This document shows positions 34,110 to 45,514 of a stretch of 64,000 nucleotides of DNA, piece after piece. The stretch lies in assembly GCA_958450325.1 (NCBI GenBank), contig OY288249.1, positions 61,382,166-61,446,165 on the forward strand. The letters run 5' to 3'. The DNA comes from Agrostemma githago (lineage: Eukaryota; Streptophyta; Magnoliopsida; Caryophyllales; Caryophyllaceae). The notes under the pieces are model-generated. The model was not told the origin of the DNA. It worked only from the letters and a program-made list of their open reading frames with translations, and searched no databases. The position numbers were made by a program, and so were the translations under genes. Position 1 is the stretch's first letter. Each line of letters opens with the position of its first letter.

Positions 34110-36211
34110 TGTGGACGTCCGTCCGCACTGCCCGGCGCCCCACGCGCGCCTGTGCGGGACCGAACTGATTTATTCGCGGCAGCTACCCACGCGGCCCTCT
34201 CCCGGTCGGAGGCCGGTCCGATCTCGCGTTTCGGGGCAATGTGTTGGACCTCGATTTGGATGACGATTCGGACTTGTATTAGATGGGTGCGGGCACCCGT
34301 GTTTCCGTTGGAATCGATCTAGTCGTGGTTGTAAATGTTTAAAGGCCGATATGTTTGGCAAGGCGACCTTTTTAGTGAACCAAATTCGTTGCCGATTTGT
34401 GGAGTCGCCACCGAGTAAATTATGGGGACTCGGAAACCGTTCAAGTCAACTTTGATCCATAGCCGGCTCAAAGTTGAGTGGCACGAGACCTAAATATAAA
34501 GACTTGTACCCTTAATCACTTCATGCCTGGAATGACTCTCATTGCCAATGGTTTCGGACATCTGGAAACTGTTGATTCTGAGTAAGGGGTGAGGGTACGT
34601 ATTGGGAAGCCAACGTCCACTAGACATCGACACCCAATCCCGCCCGCACATAGCGGCCTCTACTAATCAATCGGTGGGCTGATAACTTTTTTCCTTTATT
34701 GTGGCGGAAGTACGGTAACATTCATTGTTTTAACCCTATGTCTTTGCTATGTCGGTTGTTTAAGGACAAGTAAGCTTATTGTCGTCGAAGTAGTTGTGTT
34801 TACATTCTTTGCATGCGATTCACGTGACAAACCAACCATGAAAAGATGCACATAGGAGAGTAGAGGGTACTAAGTATTATACGTATTAATTAGCAAATCA
34901 GTTTTAACGTGATAATACGGATATTAGTCGTTCTCGTGGTATACCTTACCTGGTATTTTTCTTAAGATGCATCGACTCGGTATTAATAGGGATGCATCGA
35001 ACCATGAGTGGTGAGCACCAGGACTAATACGGAAACCGACCATCGCTTTGTTCAGTTTTAGTTTGTTTACGTTTTGATTTCGCTTTAGGTGATTTAGCAT
35101 GTGATTATAAGGTCATAAAAGCGGTAAATCATACGAAAGCGGTAAATGCAAAATGTAAGTAAATCACATAGTGAAAAGTTGCACCCTCAGAGTGTACACT
35201 AAACGAGACACGATGCGTAGATAGTGGAGAACGGATCTCGGAACTACTCGGGTTTAGTTAGGGTGTTTTAGTGCTTATGGTTGAAGTTACGTGTGTTTAT
35301 AACGTGCCATGGACCTAGTGTCCACGTTTGACATTATAGTATAGAAATGTAAAGTTTTGTTTAGACGACAACCTACTGACGGTTCGACTTCGAGGCGGAT
35401 CCTCCTAGCTCGTCCCGTGGTGATTTTGGCAGAGTTTCGTTACAAAGGCTAGTTCCGCGGTTAATCCGGCAGAGCTCCGCTGCTAGACCCGGGGTTGGCT
35501 AGTCAAACAGAGGCTCCTCGGGGTCGAGTAGGGTGCTCGAGCGTGAGGAGTAGCGTCGATTCGCTAAACGATCTAGTGGATTGTTACTTAGCGTCGGAGT
35601 GCAACCTAAGTTAGAGAGGGAAACTTGTAAAGAGTAAGGGGGAGAAGAGAATGAATGAGTTGTGTGTCGAATGAGCGAAATAGGGGGTATTTGAATGAGT
35701 TCAAATCGACTATTCGGACGCTTGGTGTCCAGCAACTCAGAACTCGGACGCCTGGTGTGAGGCAGTTCAGTTCTGGGAAGCCTGGTGTGAGGCGATTGAA
35801 TATTTGAATATCCGATTTAAAAACTTTCCAAAATGGAGAAGATGCGTATCTTAGGCTTTTTTAGAGATTAAGGCTTCCCATTAACCCTAGCACGTCGAGA
35901 GTCGGGTGGGCCTCGGGCGCATGTCTTGAGGTTTGCTCAGCCCGATGCATTGACTTGGGTTTGACTTTGCATATTTCGGGACCGATTCGAGGCCCCGGTG
36001 TCGGAATTGACTCTAATTAGTGTCAACGCGATCGTAATGACACGACTAAGGCTGTCTTGATGTCTAATTAACTTTTCCGAGTAATTATTTGATCTGTTCT
36101 ATAGAAAAACAATCTAAAACATCGTAATCTTGCGTGGTGTTGCAGTCCGATCGTTATCGGGTGTTTGTTGGGCACCCTTGCAGCCACTAGGTCCAAATCT
36201 AGGTGTCTACA
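34110..36211 (-). repeat. 3' LTR of Ogre-2 (left)
   Basis: 2102 bp from TGTGGACGTCCGTCC to GGTGTCTACA. It aligns with 45515-47543 with frequent substitutions and several indels of 5-40 bases. Three short imperfect GGACGCCTGGTGTGAGG-like repeats occur near 35715-35795. Confidence 0.9.
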
Positions 36212-36230
36212 GAAGCCCCAACTTTGACTG
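36212..36230 (-). other. Polypurine tract of Ogre-2
   Basis: On the - strand CAAAGTTGGGGCTTC abuts the LTR start TGTAGACACC. Confidence 0.6.
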
Positions 36231-36639
36231 AGGTTTGGACAAGGCGAAAGTCAAAGTATAGCTGCCCAGATCAATCGAGGATTACGACCTGGTGGCTGTC
36301 CGTTCAGGTTGTTTTAAGTCCGTTAGACTACATTTTTGAGGCTCGTCAGCCACGGCTTAAAAATCATACCTGACATCCTTGCCTGCAGTTGCTTGTCGGA
36401 GCTCGGGTCCGGGCTTGCTAGCTTGTCTTGGGTTTTTCGTTTTAGTAATTTAGGTCTTTGATATGGGCCTTTTGCTTAAGTCCTTTATTGGTGTCTTAGT
36501 TCTGATTTAATATCCTTGGCGGATGGTTGTGTTGATTTTGATTTTGCCTTTTGATTTAGGTATTCCTCCCGGGGGTGTGAATTGTATGCTTAGGGACTCG
36601 TTCGGGTTGATTTGATTGTTCTGAGTGTTTTGGGATTTA

Positions 36640-37510
36640 TATAAAGTTGAGTTGAATTGAGGTGAGTGCTACCAGGGGCTCACTTTGAATTAAATTGATT
36701 TTGAGTGCTACTAGGGACTCGTTTAAATTGATTTTAATTGAATTGAAGTGAGTGCTACCATGGACTCACTCAAAATTGACTTTAAGTGCTACCAAGGGCT
36801 CATTGAATTGAATTGAATTGGATTGGATTGGATTGAGTGCTACTAGGGACTCATCCAAAATCGGATTTTGAGCGCTACCAGGGGCTCATTGAATTGAATT
36901 GTCTCAAATTGAATTGGATTGAGTGCTACCAGGGACCCATCCATAATCGGATTTTGAAGGCTACCAAGAGCTCATTGACTTAACTTGAATTGAATTGGAT
37001 TGAGTGCTACTAGGGACTCATCCAAAATCGAATTTTGAGCGCTACCAGAGGCTCATTCACTTGACTTGAATTGAATTGGATAGAGTGCTACTAGGGACTC
37101 ATCCAAAATCGGATTTTGAGCGCTACCAGGGGCTCATTAAATTGAATTGAATTGAATTGGATTAAGTGCTACTAGGGACTCATCCAAAATTGGATTTTGA
37201 GCGCTACCAAAGGCTCGCTTAATTAAACTGAGTGCTACTAGGGACTCGTTTAAAATTGGTTTTGAATTAAATTGAGTGCTACCAGGGACTCATTTAAAAT
37301 CGGTCTGAATCGAGTGCTACCATGGACTCATTGAATTAAACTGAGTGCTAATAGGGACTCATTTAAAATTGGTCTGAAGTGAGTGCTACCAGAGACTCGT
37401 TGAATTAAACTGAGTGCTACTAGGGACTCGTTTAAAATTGGTTTTGAGTGATACAAGGGGCTCGTTTAAAATTGAATTGATTCTGAGTGCTACCAGGGAC
37501 TCATTGATTT
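36640..37510 (+). repeat. Tandem array of about 40/81-bp units in Ogre-2
   Basis: GAGTGCTACTAGGGACTCAT-like blocks recur about every 40 bases. They alternate between two subtypes (GAGTGCTAC...GGGACTCATCC and GAGCGCTACC...GGGGCTCATTG), giving a higher-order period of 81-86 bases (36835, 36921, 37002, 37083, 37164). GAATT/GGATT runs fill the spacers. It sits between the 3' LTR and the antisense gene, the hypervariable region of Tat elements. Confidence 0.85.
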
Positions 37511-37819
37511 TGAATTGACTTGAATTACCTTTAGAATGCTTTGGTATTCAATTGAGTTTGTTTTGTTTATATATTATGCTTGGACTATCATGCGTTTCGG
37601 TACGAGTGGCCTCATTAGCTAGAAGTTTTCGTGTTTGTTTCTTTTTTTTTGCTGGGGTTGATTTCGATTAGAGGAGGTTTTGGGGCTTGCTTTATTGGTT
37701 GGGGGCGGTAAATTGCCCTGTCCTTGCTTATTTTATTTAGTACGGGAAGGTACATCTTGCGATTATTAGGTATCGCGTCCAAGTTGTTTTCGTGTTTGCT
37801 TTAGGCTGCATGATCAAGC

Positions 37820-39720
37820 GTGGGTCCTGAGATGATTAGGTGGGCTCCCAAGGGCCCTAAGTTAGATAGTAATGAGGTCGTGGGCTGGATCAGGTATTTT
37901 TTAGAGCGAGAGGCTTACAGTGCGCCCCATGCTCTGGTGAGCCCGTACATTACCGACCACTTTGAGAGGGTGGCGGTGCTAGAGGGTCGAGTGCCCAACA
38001 CGCCGGAGCAGGATACCTGTCTGTGGTTGTGGTACTTCCTAGGGTCGACCCACTTCTCGGATAAGGGCGAGAGGTTTAGTACTAAGATTTTGCCTTTCCT
38101 TGTTGATTTAGATAAGTTGGGACATTTTGATTGGGTGACCGTGGCTTTCGCGGAGATGACCCGTTGCTTACAAGTCATGGTGAGGCCGATGAAGGTAGAT
38201 TCAGGCTCGGCTTTACCCATCGTTGATCCAGGTCTTGTGCTGGAGGTTAGTTATTGCCTCCGTATTCGGTTTCAGGGTTTTACGTACCTAATTCGGTTTG
38301 GTTTCGCTAATGATGTTTTTGGGGTCTTGCAGGCTTGGATCTACTCCTACTTCCCTCGATTGGCACGTAGGATGGTGCGTGCTCGTCCGGTTAGGTTTCC
38401 GGCGGGGATTGAGTGGAGATTGGCTCAGGCCAAGAGTACGATGAGTCACTACTCGTTGGAGAATGTGTTGGTGAACCATCTGCGCATCGAAGATGTAAGT
38501 TTCCTTCTTACTGTTTGTTTTGCTTATTAGCCCCTAGGATTAAGATTATTGAAGTGTTGGTTTTGTTTATGAGGGTCTGCCCGAGTATGTCGGGGCGTTG
38601 TTAAGGCCTAGGAGCTACAGGAGGATGCTCCTCCCTGCGTTGTTTTTCCCGGTGTGGTCTTTGGGCGAAAGGTTGGTGCGTCAGTGCTTATATGACGATT
38701 TCAGGGTGTCGATTGATCCTCCCCGAACTATGTTTAGACCAACGACCGCCGCAGCGGTCCTTGAGGGTAGGGATGGAGAAGGAGGTGATAAACTATTGGT
38801 GTCTGGCGCCTCCTATCTGTCTCACGTCTGCCAGCAGCTAGCTTGACACCGCCTCGTGGTGAGTACTTGGTTTCTGTTTTATGGTTTGTTTTATTCTATG
38901 GTTTAGTGTTTGCTTGCATATTGACCGGTTCGCTTTTCCTTTAGCTGGCCGATCCGGCTGATGCCATTCAGCCCCCAGACTTTCGCTTGACGCTGCACAG
39001 GGTCAATGCGGCCGGGGTAGCCTTCACGGAGCTTCTTCCCCCGAGTTTTGTCTAAGAGATGGTGGCTGGGATGGAGTGGCGTGACCAGGTATACCGGGTA
39101 AGTTTTGGGTTTTGCCTTAATTCGACTCTCGAGGGTTAGTTTTAGTTTGGTTAATTCGTTTGGTCTCGTCTCTCAGGTTTCGTCGATCTTCCATCAGCGG
39201 TTATGGCAGGCTGTCAACCGCTTTCGGGCCTATGCGTCAAGGGCCTCCCGTGATACTTCGGGGCCTCGATCGGTGAGTTTGCGTACGTAGGGCTGGCTTT
39301 CTAGGCTGTTTGTATCTTTTCCTAATGTGTGGGTGTATTTGCAGGATACTCCGGATATGGTGAGGCAGTTGGCGACTCGGGTGACTGAGCTCGAGACGGA
39401 AGTGGCCAAGTTGCTGCAACTCCCGCAATCTCGGGATGATGAGGTTGCCCGGCTTAAGGAGCGGTTGACCCGAACTCAGGGCGAGACCTCGGCGCAGGGT
39501 GAGGCTAGGCTAAGAGTTGAGGTGGACAAAGAGGTTGAGGTAGAGGTTGAGGCTGAGGGTCATGCCACGGCTGCTACCGAGGATGTCGGAGGAATTCCGA
39601 GATGCTGTCGGGTATGGATGGTACTGAGTCTCCTATTCTTGATCTGGAAGATTTAAATCTAGATGAGGATATAGGTGAATATGTGTTGGCCGTAGGCGCT
39701 GCCTCTAGGGGTCCTCCCTA
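37820..39720 (+). pseudogene. Antisense six-exon plant-mobile-domain gene of Ogre-2
   Basis: Six exons are visible: about 37820-38245, 38333-38494, 38574-38858, 38945-39097, 39177-39272 and 39345-39720. The five introns have GT-AG ends and are 72-87 bases long, and every defined exon is a multiple of three, so all introns are phase 0. Exons 1-2 resemble the plant mobile domain/aminotransferase-like family (LWLWYFLGSTHFSDKG; ILPFLVDLDKLGHFDWVTVAFAEMTRCLQ; then, after the intron, AWIYSYFPRL). Exon 3 continues it (RRMLLPALFFPVWSLGERLVRQ). Exon 6 is coiled coil with an acidic tail. Breaks are TGA 38844-38846, TAA 39053-39055 and a frame change near 39595. The start exon is unclear; no ATG fits. 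Function unknown. Confidence 0.7.
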
Positions 39721-42454
39721 GTTTGTAAACTCGGTTTTTGTTTGGGTTTGTATAATTTGCATTTTTTTAGACTTTTAGTATTTCGATTGACCGGTTTAGT
39801 CTTGCATTTTGTTTTACAAAATGTTAACTTACATGACAAGTAATCACTTCAAGTTTGGTTTGTTTGCGGTTTCGTCATAGTTTAGGACGTTTTAAATGCG
39901 TTAGGATTGCATGAGAGTACGAAACTGATTTTCGGAATTCACGGAATGCGTTAGTTTGAGCCGGGAGTTGGATCAAGTAGTACGTCGATTAAAAAGTTTG
40001 ACTCGAGACGTGTAGAAACGTAAAGAGTGCTTTGCAGCTAAAGTGTATCGACCGAGTGTGTGTTCGGTGTTGGGAGACAAGTGTAACTGTCACGACATTC
40101 ATGCTTAAAATGAGGCAAAGAAAAAAAGTTAGACCACTTTTGAATAAAAGTTAGACCACTTTTTATATCTTAGTGACAACGCCGTACGGGGCTAGAAACG
40201 CGAATTGACGATGTCATTCGGGGCTACTACATGCCTAGGTGGGGTACCTTTACCCCTAAAAATAAAATTTAAAAAAATGTCTAAGTCTGGTGGATCTGAT
40301 GGGTGAAATATACCGCCTGTGTGGACATGTCACTCTTGCGCGGGCATTTCGGCTTTTGGAAAGGGGTTTAGCGACTTTAGGAGGTCGTTCCTGACGTCCG
40401 GGGTTGTCGGATGTGAGAGAAACGTTAAGGAACGTGGAGATGACTGTACTACAGAATGAGGAAGCTATGTGGGCTAATGTCGCTAAGCGCTCGACCGAAG
40501 ATGGCGTTACCTATTCTAGTATTCGTACGTTCATCTAAACGGGCCGAGACTGACAAGACCCATTTTGAAAATGTGAGTGAGGAGGGGAAATGGGATCGGC
40601 TGGACTCGCCTTTCGCTAGGGTGGTGGAAGCTTGTGTTCGAAGGGGTCGATGGTGAAAGACCCGAACAAGCACACCCGAATGACAAGAAAAGGGGAAAGT
40701 TGGACCGGTAGAGTCCAGCCGTTTTGTACTATGTTCTATTAATTGATATTATGTGGCGTTTTAGTACTAGTTTACTTAACACGTTGTCATTTTCCGGGGT
40801 AGCCGGATTTTGATGCTCGACGTAAAGGGCCTCGACAAATGCTTGATTTAATTGATGTTGCATTAATGAGAACCATTTTTTTCGTGGTGGCTCGCAACTC
40901 GATTCTTCATTTTGCCCAGAGCGTCCTTTCGGGTTTTCACTCCGTCCTCGGCTCACCCTTTTTGCTCTTTTTTTTCGATGGCTCGCAACTTGTTTCTTCA
41001 TTTTGTCCGGAGCGCCCTTTCAGGTTTTTACTCCATCCTCGGCTCGTCATTTTTTTATTATTTATTTTTGCGACGGCTCGCAACTCGTTTCTTCATTTTG
41101 CCCGGGGCGCCCTTTCGGGTTTTCACCCCGTCCTCGGCTCGTCGTTTGTGCTTCGTCATTAAAATCACTCGTTAACTGGAGGGGGGGGTTCCGATTTGCG
41201 TGTGAATCGAGTAATCGATTTTGCTACTTTTTTTGGTTGTACCCTTGTAGGCGTTGCCTACGTATCCATGTTTAGACGGAATCAAACCGTGTTCGTAGTT
41301 CATAATAGATGTGAGTGATTTTGCTTTAGACTCGTTATGCCAATTATCGTTGTAAGATGCTTAGGGTGTACTACATATGTTTTCACCCTATTTTAAGAAC
41401 TCAGATGAACTGATCAGGTGTGACCCCTTGAAAGTGACAATTATGGAGATACCGTGTTTAAGTCAGGGCAACTGGTTTGGGTGGTTTTGGAATGCGGAGC
41501 TAGGTAGTAAGTGGCTTTGATGGATCAAAATCTGGAGTTTGATTTTTGTGGAGTTAGGGCTATGGGCTAAGGTTTCGTAACGTGGTAGGAAAGGAGAAGC
41601 TGAGTAAAAATGACTCAGACTTCAATCGGGTGGGATGTAAATCACGTGGGGTTTGATTTTCATGTCTGGCCCTTACGGTTGGGATTATCCTATTGAGCTT
41701 GAATCCTCAAAATTCCGAACTGTCTCCTAACAAGTGTCTCGGGAAGGTGTTAAGGATTGTAATGCAGGAAGGCTAGTATTTGGGTGCTAGTTGACTGGTC
41801 TGTTCATTTTTTTTTTGCTTTTTGTTCAGACTTTGCATTTGAAGTCGAGTTGAAAGATTGGGGGTTTCATTTTGATCGTTGAGTTCGGTCTTGATCATTG
41901 AATAGGGCCGGTTTGATTTGGCCTTGGTTTCGCTTTTTCTTTTGGCTCCTTTTGGCCATTTCAGACTCTTTTGTTTTTAAGACTAGCACTCATGGTGGGG
42001 ATTGGTCGGTCTTTATTCGAGGGATGTTTATTGTGGGAAATGGGTTTGCCTTCCGTCTTAAATTATAAGTTAAGAGACTATCTAGATTTGTCATAGGATT
42101 CAGTAACGCTCGTTCTAAGGGATAGTTATGTGGCTTTCTATACCAGACATGGAATAGGTAAGAAAAAGGAACACGGGATCTCGATTCTTGTAATCCCTCA
42201 TTTTTTTTGAGGTATGTTTGATTTTTATCAATAAATGGCATACTATCGAGTTTTAAGCGAGAAAGTGCGTTATTATAAATGAAGCGATTGTCGAGGCGCA
42301 TTCTAAAAAAGTTGATTTCTTTATTGATAGTAGTAAATGTGGGCTAGGTGTCCAAGGACATTATTTTTAGGGAGGTGGAGGACAAGTCCCCTCACACTTC
42401 CTGACTTGATGCGAAAACCAAAAAGACACTTATTATTATAATTAAGTCTAGGCC
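39721..42454. other. Ogre-2 interior without pol
   Basis: This is where protease-RT-RNase H-integrase would lie, but no pol motif is seen in any frame. It contains a three-unit tandem repeat (40890-41150) and unrelated non-coding sequence. Confidence 0.6.
40890..41150 (+). repeat. 93-bp tandem repeat, three units
   Basis: GGCTCGCAACTCGTTTCTTC-like units start at about 40890, 40981 and 41076. Each is followed by GCGCCCTTTCGGGTTTTCAC and a variable T-rich stretch. Confidence 0.8.
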
Positions 42455-43927
42455 CTACGATGAACTAGACTCTGACTCGAACACGGATTTACTCGTCTTG
42501 GCGGGTGCCCGTGGGTTGTCGGGATCTTCCTCGATATTCAGAACATTCCCCTCTATAGGGTCGAGGTGGGAACAATCGACAGTGTCGTCAAAGATAACAT
42601 GAACGCTAAAGGGGTTTGTGGTATTGTTTGGTTTCTCGAGTGGAGGGAGAGGGATCGTCACGTTTTCGATCATGTCTTGTATGACATGTTTGAGTCGTAA
42701 GCAAGATTTGGTATCATGCACATTGCCACGATGGTAATGGCAATATTTATTGGCATCCCACGACTTCCCTTTTCTACTCTCGAACAGTTCTAGGGTAGGG
42801 CCCATGGGTTCGAGCTTTCCTTTCTCGGTTAGCCTTTTTAGAGCTTCGGTGTATGTGATGCCTAGTTTGGAGAATGTTCTAGGGGTGAAGTTTATTCTTC
42901 TCCGGGTGGTTGGTTCGACTAGGTGTACTTCTTCGGTTTTGTTATTCCCGGATGACCCATAGGAGCGGGTTCCCGTGGGTGTAGTTGGTCCTTGATAGCC
43001 CTTCCCCATTATTTTGGAGAACACTCCCTTCTTCATATCGTCTTCTAGGCGTATTCCTAGGGTAGACAGTTCCTTGAAGGTGTGGATATTTTGGTACCTA
43101 AGGTGAGAGGCATAAGTGGGTCTGAGGTTATTGACAAATATCTCTACTAAGGTGGCCTCGTCGGGGCGGTTTACTAATTGGGTGCTGACCTTTCTCCACT
43201 TAGTCAGAAATTCGGAGAAGCCTTCCTTCTCGTTTTAGGAAAGGACTTCGAGACTTCGAATGGTGACTTGTGTTTGGAGTTATCCGCATATTGCTTTGCG
43301 AGTTCTATGGAGATGTCATCCCAGGTGGATATCTTTTTGGGGTCAAGAGAGCAGAACAAATACCGTGGTGTGTCACCTAAGGAGGATGGGAATATTCTGG
43401 TGAAAAGACTAGGTTTGACTCCCTTAATGACCTTGTAATCCTTAAAGGCCCGGATGTGGTTGAGGGGGTCCTCAGTTCCTTTGAACTTGGGTATGTCGGC
43501 TAGGGGAAAGTTTTCTGGTAGTTGGGCGTTTACCATCTCAAAATTTTGATGGTTTTCGAGGTGGACATTATTGTCTTGGTTTAGGCGCATTTGGTTTTCA
43601 AGGAAGACTATGCGACTCACAGCGGACTGTAGGATGTCGTTCTGAGGTGGTGAAATGGGGTCATTAGGGATGTCTGGCAGGAACACTGCCTAGTGGCGTG
43701 GAGTTTAAAAAGACCTCGTTGAGGATCCGGTTATGGTGTTCATCAGAAGCCTTATCTTCCAAGTGGCCTAGACAGGAGTCAACGCTGTTTACAGATGCAT
43801 TCATGATAATGATGGTGGCCTGTAGGTCTCGGATCATGTTAGATAGGGTTTCTACGGTGTTATCCCCGAATTGTCTGGCGTTGTTCCCACTATGGTTACT
43901 TGCGTCTACGCTTGAATCTCCTGACAT
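42455..43927 (-). pseudogene. Ogre-2 gag with two frame changes
   Basis: Start ATG at 43927. A gag domain is visible at about 43560-43200 (FKGTEDPLNHIRAF; YLFCSLDPKKISTWDDISIELAKQYADN), parallel to Ogre-1 gag. The C-terminal part (43036-42455) carries the same variant zinc knuckle, Cys-x2-His-x4-His-x4-Cys (CHYHRGNVHDTKSC). The frame changes near 43664-43690 and again near 43204-43235. The end is a stop after an acidic/Ser tail (ESESSSS), where Ogre-1 continues into protease. Gag is clearly homologous to but diverged from Ogre-1, so the two are related families, not copies. Confidence 0.85.
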
Positions 43928-45493
43928 GACTGCGGAAAAGATGGTACTGATGAGGGCGAATCCACCAGACAACTTAAAGACTCGAGGAATCCTCGTAATT
44001 GAGCGACACGGAAACGAGACCCTTGATTTGCGCGTGTTTGCGATCATCGAGTTAGGGACTTAGGTGTTTTAGACTCTTGGTGTATTCGGTGCAGCGCCTA
44101 AAAGACTTGTGTCTCTAGAACGAGACAATTTGACATAAATCTCAGTGGTGAGACTTAAAGAAGAGGACTTCTCGAGATGAGATGACCCGAAATGTATAAC
44201 CTCGGACGGAGCTGACCCTAGTAACTAACACAGACAGTTAATCACACGGTTGTACGACGTAAGGAATTGATCTCAATCCCGGCTCGGAATCAAAGAGTTG
44301 GATGTTTTCAAAAATGGATGGGCTTTGAAAATGACTTTTTTCGAAAGTGAGAGCTTGTAAAATCGGTATTACGATGGTTTAGTGGCATCGTTTGTGTCTT
44401 AAAGGTGTTGCTACGTGCATGTCGAGGATTCGATGATAGAAAAAGTGTAAGTCGTGATTTTGTAAAAGAAGCGCGGTTGCGAAGGAACCAATTATGAAAA
44501 TAGTGATGTTGTGCTTTTATCGTGACTACTATTAGTTAGTAGCTCAAAGTTTGCGGTGTAGACGGTGTTCGTGAGAGACCGTGGTGTCTGTGACGTTTTT
44601 TTTTTCCGAAAATGTGACCAAGTTCTTGTCATAGATCTTGGTGGTGATGGTGTTTTTAGAAAACTTTGAGAATGTGCGACCATATTCGTCGATTCCACTA
44701 ATTGGAATTTTGATGGTGGGGATGATGTGTGTGTGAGTATAACTGTGTTTACGTTCCTTGACTTCATTAATTGAAATTTTGGTAATGTTAACGGTATGAG
44801 CGAAAAGATGTTTTGAAAAAACGCAATGTGACCGTTTTAAGTGCCTTAATCCCATTGATTGGGAATTTGGCGGTGGTAACAATGCTAGTTGTTGTTTGAA
44901 AATGACGAGTTTTACTTTGGCCAAAGCAATGGCACTCAAAATGTGTCTTTTGAAAATGATGACTGGAAAATCCGTCATGGTGACGGTGCCAAAATGTTTT
45001 TTAGAAGAAATTGCTTTAATTTGGCCGGAGCATTGACGCTTAAAAGGTGGTTTTGGAAAGGTTGAATATGTTGTCGAGGTTGAATCCAGATTTTAGTGTT
45101 TTATTTGGGTTGTTCAAACACGCTACACATAACTAGGAATGCATAAACTCATGCAGGATGCAGACACAGGTAGGTTAGGGTAGGCTACCACCCATGAATA
45201 GTCTTTGCTTAAGTGACGAAGGTCACCTGGGAAGGTGAGTGTCATACCGTCTACTTAGAACCACTCGCTTCGTATATCCGCAGAATGCGCGGCTACCTTG
45301 GGCAGCCGGAGCATCAACCGAGGGTCTCTCTGCGTGTCCGTAAGGATCTTACCGTGAAGAGATCGATTGGTCCTAATATCGGTTAGGGTGGGCTTTTTAG
45401 GGCCAAAACCTGTAGTGACCACAACAAGAAACTAGGAAATGAGCTTCACCGACCTCGTTCGAGTTACACCACTGCTGGAAACTTGTTTCTAAA
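43928..45493 (-). other. 5' leader of Ogre-2
   Basis: About 1.5 kb between primer site and gag without a convincing ORF. Loosely repeated AAAATGTG..TTTTGAAAATG motifs occur at 44800-45060. Confidence 0.5.
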
Positions 45494-45511
45494 TCCCCAG
45501 CGGAGTCGTCA
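45494..45511 (-). other. Primer binding site of Ogre-2 (Arg-tRNA type, one change)
   Basis: On the - strand TGACGACTCCGCTGGGGA; Ogre-1 has TGGCGACTCCGCTGGGGA at the matching place. The difference (G to A) fits decay after insertion. Confidence 0.75.
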
Positions 45512-45514
45512 AAC

